The notes under the pieces were generated by a model. That model did no database searches, was not told the DNA's origin, and saw nothing but the letters and a program-made list of their open reading frames with translations. A program made the position numbers and the translations under genes. Of a DNA stretch of 64,000 nt, positions 51,155-58,522 are shown piece by piece. The DNA is taken from NCBI RefSeq assembly GCF_007829885.1, contig NZ_VIWW01000003.1:248001-312000 (forward strand), given 5' to 3'. How positions within the stretch are numbered: the first letter of the stretch is position 1; every line of letters begins with the position of its first letter. This DNA comes from Streptomyces brevispora. GTDB taxonomy: Bacteria; Actinomycetota; Actinomycetes; Streptomycetales; Streptomycetaceae.

Positions 51155-51172
51155 ATTGAACGGTTTCAATCC
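51155..51172. promoter_or_regulatory. Second palindrome upstream of the rhamnosidase gene
   Basis: GATTGAACGGTTTCAATC: seven-base perfect arms GATTGAA/TTCAATC with a four-base centre. It lies 163 bases upstream of the start and has the TTGAA/TTCAA feel of a LacI-family site. Its relation to the nearer site is uncertain. Confidence 0.45.
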
Positions 51173-51335
51173 GTGGGAGTGGCTGCCACGTCCCGGCGGC
51201 GGCCGGCGGCGCGCCGATGGTGCCCGGTCGGCTGACGGCGTCTGTTGGTTTGCTCTCGGCCCGCACCTTGGTGCGAGGGAATGCGTCCGGCCGGCTCGCC
51301 AGTGGCCGTGTCGCGCCTCTGGTCCAGCAGGAGTA

Positions 51336-51355
51336 TCTCTGACTAGGGTCAGAGA
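51336..51355. promoter_or_regulatory. Palindrome at the start of the broken MarR gene
   Basis: TCTCTGAC and GTCAGAGA, perfect eight-base arms with a four-base centre, ending directly at the ATG of the MarR-like pseudogene. The position is that of an autoregulatory operator that also covers the translation start. Confidence 0.55.
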
Positions 51356-51697
51356 ATGGATGCGGGGCAGATCGACCAGGTGCGGCAGTTCAACCGCACC
51401 GTCACCGAGCGCGTGGGTGCGCTCCAAGACCACTACCTCGCCCGTGGCCGGCCCATCGGCGAGGCCCGGCTCCTGTGGGAGACCGGATAACAGGGTCAGG
51501 ACGTATGGCGACTGCGCGAGCGTCTCGGGCTTGACTCCGGGTACCTCGGCCGGCTGCTGCGCTCCCTGGAGACCGACGGTCTGGTCACAGTGGAACCGCA
51601 CCCCGGGGACGGGCGGGTGCGACAGGTCCGGCTCATCGAGGCGGGCCGCGCCGAGCGCGCTGTGCTCGACGGCCGCAGTGACGAGCCGCATCCGTGA
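51356..51697 (+). pseudogene. MarR/GNAT regulator, nonsense mutation and truncation
   Basis: Reading from ATG 51356 gives IDQVRQFNRTVTERVGALQD, then RPIGEARLLWETG and a TAA stop at 51488-51490. The same frame goes on as RLRERLGLDSGYLGRLLRSL, ETDGLVTVEPHPGDGRVRQV and RLIEAGRAERAVLDGRSDE, then stops at 51697. This is the DNA-binding half of the MarR-GNAT double-domain family; the acetyltransferase half is missing. One in-frame stop and loss of the 3' half make it a pseudogene. It is divergent from the rhamnosidase gene. Confidence 0.75.
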
Positions 51698-52707
51698 GGT
51701 GCCAGGTAGCAGACGGTTGGAGAGCGAAACATTGTTGGCGCTTCAATGCCGACCGACTCGGCTGCGTCGAGGAGGTGCGCTTGCGCGATCACACGTGCTC
51801 TTCGCCGGTCGGCACACCAGGATCTCGTCATGATGGGCATGCTCAGCGATGAGTCCGACCGCCTGCACTCGACGTGGGAGGCGTGAGAGCGCCCAGATCC
51901 TTGGGTGGGAACCGGTGCTGCCGTCGCGGGGGGTGAGCGTGGCCCTGTACTCGGTGTGCGTGCGGTTGCTTCGGCGTATCGCGTCAAGGCACATGCCCAG
52001 ATCCTGTCAGTGTCACGGTGGCGGCCATGGTGGTGAGGGTCGCCTTCCACCGGCGGGTCCGTTGAGTTCTCTTCAGGATGACGCGAGCACTGCTGACGCT
52101 TGACTTGAGCGTGGCAAAGGTAGGAGCTTTCAGCGCAACAAGCGAGCGTGAGTGTGAGTGTGAGTGTGTCCATGCTTGCTCGAATATCTAATGGTTCAGT
52201 CATCTTCGATGATCATTCGGATATCGATGAACGCTAACTGGGCGCGTGTGTCTGCAATATGGGTGATTCGCCATGCTCTGTCGGTGCGCAACCGGGCCGC
52301 CGCCCGCCTTGTCGCCCGCCCTGTCGTCTCGGGTGGCTGGGTGTAGATCTGCCGCGTTGAGATCCGATGTGTGGATGCGTCGACCATTCGGGGGCGTGCG
52401 CGTCGAGTCGCGCGCGAAGTCCGGCGCCCATGTGAGGACCGTTGACAAGAGTGTGACCTGCTAGAAACCTGTTACCTCGGCACCGTAAAATATTGACCAG
52501 ATCACTCAAAATACTAGGCAACGAGCGTGTGATTTCCGGCAGGTAGCTCGCTCCTGCTTCTGCCGACGTACCTGATCGTCCCCCCATCGGTGCACCGGCA
52601 GCTCACACCCCGGCCCTGTCCGACCGCGTGGCGCAGAGCGCGTCGTGCGGTCGGCTACGCGTCGTCGTGCTCTCCCGGTCCCGCATCCCCACGGAACAGA
52701 GGACAGC
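51698..52707. other. One-kilobase region of degraded sequence
   Basis: About 1000 bases without a supported gene and with lower GC than the neighbours, mainly at 52140-52260 and 52440-52530. Short frames on both strands have no ribosome site or family likeness. At 52148-52168 there are three copies of a GAGTGT hexamer. The last 200 bases should contain the promoter of the GH87 gene. The stretch probably held the rest of the MarR/GNAT gene and other lost material. Confidence 0.45.
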
Positions 52708-55700
52708 ATGAGAGGGAAGCAATTCGGATGGCGGTTCATCGTCGGCGCGGTGACAGCCGCACTGATGACGGTCGGGCTCCTGCCGGTCACCGCCTCGGCA
52801 GCCGTACCGGGCCCTGACCTCGCCTTCGGGAAGCAGGCGACGGCCAGTGGGTCGAACGGCGCCTACCCGGCGTCGAACATCACCGACGGCAGCCAGCAGA
52901 CGTACTGGGAGAGCCCGGGCACGTTCCCGCAGTGGGTGCAGATCGACCTCGGCAACCGGTTCGACGTCGACCAGGTGGTGCTGAGGCTGCCGAACACCTG
53001 GGAGGCTCGCACCCAGACACTCGGCATCCAGAGCAGCACGGACGGGAGCAGCTTCAGCTCCCTGTCCGCCTCGGCCCCAAGGGTGTTCACACCCTCGGCG
53101 GGCAACACCGTGACCATTGGCTTCACCGCGAAACAGGCGCGGTACATCCGTGTGCAGGTGACGGCCAACACCGGCTGGAACGCCGCGCAGCTGTCACAGG
53201 TGGAGGTCTACGGAGCGGACGGCGGGGACGACCCCGGCCCACCGGCCGGGGTCGGTTCCAACCTGGCACTGAACAAGCCGATCGAGGCTTCCTCGTTCGT
53301 GCAGAACTTCGTGGCGGCCAACGCCAACGATGACAAGCCCGGCACCTACTGGGAGTCGAACGGATACCCCTCGACACTCACGGTGAAGCTCGGCGCCGAC
53401 GCCGACCTCGAGAACGTCGTCGTCAAGCTCTCGCCGGACCAGGCCTGGGCGGCCCGCACCCAGAGCCTCCAGATCCTCGGCCGCTCCCAGTCAGCCACCG
53501 GCTTCACCTCGCTGAAGGACCGGGCCGACTACGCGTTCAACCCCACCGGCAACCAGAACACCGTGACGATCCCGGTGAGCGGGCGGTACGCGGACATCCA
53601 GCTCAAGTTCTTCTCCAATACCGGTGCTCCCGGTGCCCAGGTCGCCGAGATCCAGATCGTCGGCACCGCCGCTCCCAACCCGGACCTGACCGTCTCCGAA
53701 CTGACGTGGTCGCCCGCCTCGCCGTCCGAGAAGGACGACGTCACCGTGAGCGCCACCGTACGCAACACGGGTACGGCTCCGGCCGCCGCGACGACGGTTG
53801 ATGTCAGCCTGGAGGGTGTGGTCGCCGGCAGCGCACCCGTGAGCGGACTCGCCGCAGGCGCCTCGGCCACCGTGCAGGTGGGAGTCGGCAAACGACCGAT
53901 GGGAACGTACAGCGTTTCGGCGGTGGTCGACCCGACCGACACGATCATCGAGCAGGACAACAGCAACAACAGCCGCACCGCGTCCTCGAAGCTCGTGGTC
54001 GCTCAGAGCCCCGGCCCCGATCTGGAGGTGCTCGGCATCACCTCCAGCCCGGCGAATCCCGCAGTGGGCTCAGCCGTCACCTTCACCGTATCCGTGCACA
54101 ACCGCGGTACCACTGCGGTGAGTTCCCCGACGGTCACCCGTCTCCTCGTGGAGAGCACCACGCTGAACGGCGCTACCGGCGCGATTCCCGCCGGAGGCAC
54201 CGTCACCGTGCCCATCAGCGGGAGCTGGACCGCGAAGAGCGGTGGGGCGAACCTGACCGCCATCGCGGACGCGACCGGTGTCGTCGCCGAGACGAACGAG
54301 AACAACAACGTCTTCTCGCGCGCCATCGTCGTCGGCCGCGGGGCCGCTGTCCCGTACACCGAGTACGAGGCGGAGAAGGGTGACTACCGGGGCACGTTGC
54401 TGACGTCCGACAAGAAGCGCACCTTCGGCCACACCAACTTCGCCACCGAGTCCTCGGGTCGGCAGTCCGTGCGGCTCGACTCCACCGGTGAGTACGCCGA
54501 GATCACCTCGACCGTTCCGTCCAACTCGATCGTGGTCCGCAACTCCATCCCCGACGACTCCGGCGGCGGGACGGCGGCCACGATCAGCCTGTACGTCAAC
54601 AACACCTTCGAGCGGAAGCTGACCCTCTCCTCCAAGCACAGCTGGCTGTACGGCGACACGGACAGTCCTGAGGGCCTGACCAACAGGCCCGGGGGCGACG
54701 CACGCAGGCTGTTCGACGAGTCCAACGCGCTGCTGGGCCAGACCTACCCCGCCGGTACGAAGTTCCGCCTCCAGCGCGACGCGGGCGACTCGGCCCCCTT
54801 CTACATCATCGACCTCGTAGACCTGGAACAGGTGGCACCGGCGGCCTCCCAGCCTGCCGGATGCACCTCGATCACCAACTACGGAGCCGTCCCGAACGAC
54901 GGGATCGACGACACGGATGCCATCCAGCGCGCCGTGACGGCCAACCAGAACGGCAACATCGGCTGCGTGTGGATCCCGCCGGGGCAGTGGCGGCAGGAGC
55001 AGAAGATCCTGACCGACGACCCACTGAACCGGGGTCAGTACAACCAGGTCGGCATCAGGGACGTCACTATCCGCGGCGCGGGCATGTGGCACTCTCAGCT
55101 GTACACCCTCACCCCGCCGCAGGACGCGGGCGGCATCAACCACCCGCACGAGGGGAACTTCGGCTTCGACATCGACGCCAACACCAAGATCTCGGACCTG
55201 GCGATCTTCGGCTCCGGCACCATCCGCGGAGGGGACGGCAACGCCGAGGGCGGAGTGGGCCTGAACGGACGCTTCGGCAAGGACACCAAGATCACCAATG
55301 TGTGGCTGGAGCACGCGAACGTCGGCGTGTGGGTCGGACGCGACTACGACAACATTCCGGACCTCTGGGGACCGGGTGACGGGGTCGACTTCACCGGCAT
55401 GCGGATCCGCAACACCTATGCGGACGGCATCAACTTCGCCAACGGAACACGCAATTCGACGGTGTTCAACTCCTCCTTCAGGAACACCGGTGACGACTCG
55501 CTGGCCGTGTGGTCGAGCAAGTACGTGAAGAATCCGTCGGTGGACATCGGTCATGACAACCACTTCCGCAACAACACGATCCAGTTGCCCTGGCGGGCCA
55601 ACGGTATTGCGATGTACGGCGGTTACGGCAACACGATCGAGAACAACATCATCTCCGACACGATGAACTACCCCGGAATCATGCTGGCGACGGACCACGA

Positions 55701-56103
55701 TCCGCTGCCCTTCTCCGGGCAGACACTGATCGCCAACAACGAGCTCTACCGCACAGGCGGGGCTTTCTGGGGCGAGGCCCAGGAGTTCGGTGCCATCACA
55801 CTGTTCGCCGCCGGTCAGAACATCCCCGGTGTGACGATCCGCGACACCGATATCCATGACTCGACCTACGACGGGATCCAGTTCAAGTCCGGCGGTGGAT
55901 CCGTACCCGGAGCGCAGATCTCGAACGTCCGCATCGAGAATTCCGTCAACGGGTCTGGAATCCTGGCCCATGGAGGTGCACGCGGCAGTGCGACCCTGAC
56001 GGATGTGACCATCACCGGTTCGGCCGACGGCGATGTCGTGGTCGAACCAGGTTCACAGTTCGTCATCAACGGCAGTGCCGGTAAGGCAGCCGCCAAGAAG
56101 TAG
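52708..56103 (+). CDS. Secreted GH87 alpha-1,3-glucanase (mycodextranase/mutanase type)
   Basis: A 1131-residue exported enzyme. Signal peptide RFIVGAVTAALMTVGLLPVT ends at ASA (about residue 31). Then come two F5/8-type-C discoidin domains (about 35-170 and 185-320), two CARDB repeats (about 330-430 and 440-540), a CBM35-like beta-sandwich (about 550-705, YTEYEAEKGDYRGTLL) and a right-handed beta-helix catalytic domain. In that domain Asp906 in YADGINF and Asp929-Asp930 in NTGDDSLAVW have the same spacing (23, 24) as the three catalytic Asp residues known for GH87. It would degrade alpha-1,3-glucan of fungal walls or dental-type mutan. ATG follows GAGGA; a strong terminator follows the stop. 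Confidence 0.88.
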   Translation: MRGKQFGWRFIVGAVTAALMTVGLLPVTASAAVPGPDLAFGKQATASGSNGAYPASNITDGSQQTYWESPGTFPQWVQIDLGNRFDVDQVVLRLPNTWEARTQTLGIQSSTDGSSFSSLSASAPRVFTPSAGNTVTIGFTAKQARYIRVQVTANTGWNAAQLSQVEVYGADGGDDPGPPAGVGSNLALNKPIEASSFVQNFVAANANDDKPGTYWESNGYPSTLTVKLGADADLENVVVKLSPDQAWAARTQSLQILGRSQSATGFTSLKDRADYAFNPTGNQNTVTIPVSGRYADIQLKFFSNTGAPGAQVAEIQIVGTAAPNPDLTVSELTWSPASPSEKDDVTVSATVRNTGTAPAAATTVDVSLEGVVAGSAPVSGLAAGASATVQVGVGKRPMGTYSVSAVVDPTDTIIEQDNSNNSRTASSKLVVAQSPGPDLEVLGITSSPANPAVGSAVTFTVSVHNRGTTAVSSPTVTRLLVESTTLNGATGAIPAGGTVTVPISGSWTAKSGGANLTAIADATGVVAETNENNNVFSRAIVVGRGAAVPYTEYEAEKGDYRGTLLTSDKKRTFGHTNFATESSGRQSVRLDSTGEYAEITSTVPSNSIVVRNSIPDDSGGGTAATISLYVNNTFERKLTLSSKHSWLYGDTDSPEGLTNRPGGDARRLFDESNALLGQTYPAGTKFRLQRDAGDSAPFYIIDLVDLEQVAPAASQPAGCTSITNYGAVPNDGIDDTDAIQRAVTANQNGNIGCVWIPPGQWRQEQKILTDDPLNRGQYNQVGIRDVTIRGAGMWHSQLYTLTPPQDAGGINHPHEGNFGFDIDANTKISDLAIFGSGTIRGGDGNAEGGVGLNGRFGKDTKITNVWLEHANVGVWVGRDYDNIPDLWGPGDGVDFTGMRIRNTYADGINFANGTRNSTVFNSSFRNTGDDSLAVWSSKYVKNPSVDIGHDNHFRNNTIQLPWRANGIAMYGGYGNTIENNIISDTMNYPGIMLATDHDPLPFSGQTLIANNELYRTGGAFWGEAQEFGAITLFAAGQNIPGVTIRDTDIHDSTYDGIQFKSGGGSVPGAQISNVRIENSVNGSGILAHGGARGSATLTDVTITGSADGDVVVEPGSQFVINGSAGKAAAKK

Positions 56104-56132
56104 TTCCGGCCCGCCCACCGGACACGACCCGG

Positions 56133-56171
56133 CCCCCGGCCGGCCCGCCACAGGAGCGGGCCGGCCGGGGG
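56133..56171 (+). terminator. Terminator of the GH87 gene
   Basis: A perfect 16-bp stem, 56133-56148 with 56156-56171, around a seven-base loop, 30 bases after the GH87 stop. All-GC arms. It may also end the leftward transcript of the TetR/hydrolase pair. Confidence 0.82.
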
Positions 56172-56208
56172 AACGGAGCCGGGCCGCCTCGGGGTCGTCA
56201 AGCGTGCT

Positions 56209-56397
56209 TCAGGACATGCCGCGCGGGTCATGGGCAGCGACGGTGGATTCGGTGGCCAGGTGGTCGGCGACGGGGGTGAGGGAGGCCGCAGCGCCCGTCC
56301 CGCCCGGGATCGGCAGCAGAAGTGGACCCTGCCCGCGTACCTCGTGGTGCAGGGTCGCTCCGTCCAAGCGAACGCTGCCGATGGCCGGTTTCGTCAT
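56209..56397 (-). pseudogene. Truncated alpha/beta-hydrolase gene
   Basis: Sixty-two codons encode the N-terminus of an alpha/beta hydrolase: VRLDGATLHHEVRGQGPLLL, PIPGGTGAAASLTPVADHLA and AAHDPRGMS, then TGA. The catalytic elbow and the remaining 200 or so residues are absent, and no continuation is seen in other frames before the GH87 terminator. Its ATG overlaps the TetR stop (ATGA), so it was the second gene of a TetR-hydrolase operon, a common pair in Streptomyces. It looks cut off by deletion. Confidence 0.72.
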
Positions 56398-56987
56398 GCG
56401 GAGTCCTCTTCCCGCGGCGGAGGCCAGTGCTCCAGCAGGGTGTGCAGGGCGTCTAGAGTTCGCACCCAGGAGCGCTGGGGTGAGCGCGCATGCGCGAACC
56501 CGCCCGCGGCCTCCAGGGCGACGAACCCGTGGAACGTGCTGCGCAGCAACCGGACCGCGTCGGTCAGGTCCGGCTCGGCCAGTCCGTAACCGCGCAGCAT
56601 GCCGTAGGTCAATTCGACGCCGCGCCGCGGTCCGGGTGCTTTCGCGGCCAGTTCGGGATCGATCTGCATGGGGGTCTGCGTCGCCATGTAACGGCCCGGA
56701 TGCTCGCGGGCGTACTCGCGCCAGGCATCCGCGAACGCGACCAGCGCGTCCCTGCCGGCCCGCCCGGCGGTCGCCTCCGCGATACGGATGGTCTTCTCGT
56801 CCGCCGCCAGCAGTGCGATCCGCCCGCGCAGGTCCTCCAGCCCCCGGACGTGCGCGTAGAGGCTCGCGTCCTTCACCCCGAGCCGCCGCGCCACCTGGGA
56901 CATGGTCACCCGGTCGAGCCCGACCTCGTCCGCCAGTTCGGCGCCCGCGATCGTCACTCGTTCGGTTGTGAGACCAGCCCTGACCAT
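56394..56987 (-). CDS. TetR-family transcriptional regulator
   Basis: A 197-residue TetR regulator. The N-terminal helix-turn-helix is AGAELADEVGLDRVTMSQVA and RRLGVKDASLYAHVRGLEDL. The rest is the ligand-binding helical domain of the TetR_C type (AFADAWREYAREHPGRYMAT, LLRSTFHGFVALEAAGGFAH). ATG 56987 is the only start that keeps the usual N-terminus. It overlaps the truncated hydrolase, which it probably controlled. Three CCTAGG hexamers and a TATCTAGATA palindrome just upstream look like its own operators. Confidence 0.9.
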   Translation of the reverse strand: MVRAGLTTERVTIAGAELADEVGLDRVTMSQVARRLGVKDASLYAHVRGLEDLRGRIALLAADEKTIRIAEATAGRAGRDALVAFADAWREYAREHPGRYMATQTPMQIDPELAAKAPGPRRGVELTYGMLRGYGLAEPDLTDAVRLLRSTFHGFVALEAAGGFAHARSPQRSWVRTLDALHTLLEHWPPPREEDSA

Positions 56988-57364
56988 GCGTCCTCCGCGA
57001 ATTCCTAGGGTATCTAGATATAGCCTAGGGGTCCTAGGAGCGGCAACCGGCAGAGGTACTCAAGCCCGACAGGGCCTCGTGAGTCACGCCGGCTCTGTCC
57101 CCGGAGTCACCGCCATGACCGGCGCATGGGCTCCGAGCGCGTTCCCGGTACCGGTGGTCAGTGCGACGCGAGTGCCATGCGCGTGGTGTCAGCGCCGTGA
57201 TGGCTCCGACACCGGCGACGGGCGCCTGCCGTCGGACTGTTCAGAGCCGGGCCGAGGTGCTGGGTCTATTGGCAAGCAGGAAAGAAACGAAAAGAATACT
57301 AAGTAACCCACATTGGCGACAGTGGGGTCAGTCCCTATTTCTTCCGGACCGGGCATCCGGTTGA
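56988..57364. other. TetR operator region and low-GC upstream region of oxidoreductase
   Basis: CCTAGG occurs at 57004, 57024 and 57033, and TATCTAGATA lies at 57011-57020, all within 35 bases of the TetR start; this is the likely autoregulatory site. The stretch 57240-57350 is clearly AT-richer than its surroundings and encodes nothing I recognise. It may hold the promoter of the gene at 57365 or mark a recombination join. Confidence 0.5.
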
Positions 57365-58405
57365 ATGGCTACGAGGTCAGTCACGGCGCTCGGGGGAATC
57401 TCAGCAAGTCATCGGCCGAGGATTGAAGCCGCTGAAAGCGGAAAAGAATCTATCGGGGAGATGTTGCTGAAGACCCGGTACGTCTCGGTCGACCCCTATC
57501 TCCAGGGCATCGCGCTGGACACCCCGCTCGGCCGGCACATGGGCGCCGACTCGATCATGGAAGTGCTGGAGGCGGGCCCGCGGGCCGCACACCTGCCGGG
57601 CGATCTGGTGCAGGGTTTCGGCGGTTGGCGGTCCCATCTGGTCAGCACGGGCACGGAATCGCTGTGGCAGACGGGAACCTTCCCGATGGTGTTCCCGGCC
57701 TTCCGCCGTCTCGACCCGCGCTGGTACGACGACGCGCTGCCGCTGGCGACGGCGCTGAGCGCGATGGGCGGCCCCGGCATGACCGCCTGGGGCACGCTGT
57801 CGAAGTTCCTCACCGTCGGTGCGGGGGACACCCTCGTGATCAGCGGCGCCTCGGGTGCGGTGGGGACACTGGTCGGCCAGCTGGCCCGGCTCGCGGGCGC
57901 CCGCGTGGTGGGCACGACGTCGAGCCCGCAGAAGGCGGAGTACCTGTTACGGCTGGGGTTCGACACGGTCGTCGTCTACCGGCAGGGCGACAGCGCCGAG
58001 AGCGTGCGCGACGCGCTCGCCCGGGCGGCTCCGGACGGCGTCGACCGCTACTTCGACAACCTCGGCGGTGCCGTGACCGACGTGGTGTTCTCCCTGCTCA
58101 ACGTCGGCAGTCAGGTGGCGGTGTGCTGGCAGTGGGCTACCCAGGTCGGCCAGGACGTGGTGGGCCCCCGGCTCCTGCCGTACATCATGTTCACGCGCAC
58201 CACCGTGCGCGGAATCTTCTCCCTGGAGTGGTTCACCGACGAGAACTGGCAGGCGCTCCACACCGAGCTGGGTGGCAGGGTCCGGCAGGGCGAGGTCGTC
58301 TGCGACCATACCCTCCACCACGGCTTCGACAACATCCCCGCGGCCTACGGAAGCCTGTACCACGACCGGGGGGCCAACCTGGGCAAGGTGCTGGTCGAAC
58401 TGTGA
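57365..58405 (+). CDS. CurA-like NADP-dependent oxidoreductase (one TTA codon)
   Basis: A 346-residue medium-chain reductase of the CurA/leukotriene-B4 dehydrogenase-like group, reducing double bonds of alpha,beta-unsaturated carbonyls with NADPH. LLKTRYVSVDPYLQGIALD is the family N-domain; MGGPGMTAWGTLSKFLTVGA, VISGASGAVGTLVGQLARLA and VVGTTSSPQKAEYLLRLGFD form the nucleotide-binding part, and VDRYFDNLGGAVTDVVFSLL and VRGIFSLEWFTDENWQAL end it. No zinc ligands. The first 35 residues do not match the family and their DNA has lower GC. Codon 195 (57947-57949) is TTA. The start lacks a clear ribosome site. Lies just upstream of a P450 gene that also has a TTA codon. Confidence 0.85.
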   Translation: MATRSVTALGGISASHRPRIEAAESGKESIGEMLLKTRYVSVDPYLQGIALDTPLGRHMGADSIMEVLEAGPRAAHLPGDLVQGFGGWRSHLVSTGTESLWQTGTFPMVFPAFRRLDPRWYDDALPLATALSAMGGPGMTAWGTLSKFLTVGAGDTLVISGASGAVGTLVGQLARLAGARVVGTTSSPQKAEYLLRLGFDTVVVYRQGDSAESVRDALARAAPDGVDRYFDNLGGAVTDVVFSLLNVGSQVAVCWQWATQVGQDVVGPRLLPYIMFTRTTVRGIFSLEWFTDENWQALHTELGGRVRQGEVVCDHTLHHGFDNIPAAYGSLYHDRGANLGKVLVEL

Positions 58406-58522
58406 CCGGCACCGTGATACCCCTTCCCCTTCCGTTCCTCTTCGCCTTCCCCTCTCCTCTTCCCCGGCCGCTCCGCTTGCCCCGTCAGCTGTCCCGTCGA
58501 GCATGCACAGCCAGGAGGTACC

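Noticed and set aside
52148-52168. GAGTGT repeats as a CRISPR array or origin
   Set aside because: Only three 6-base units without spacers; a simple microsatellite.
54070-55971. A 633-codon minus-strand frame across the GH87 gene
   Set aside because: Antisense shadow; the GH87 frame has domains and catalytic residues.
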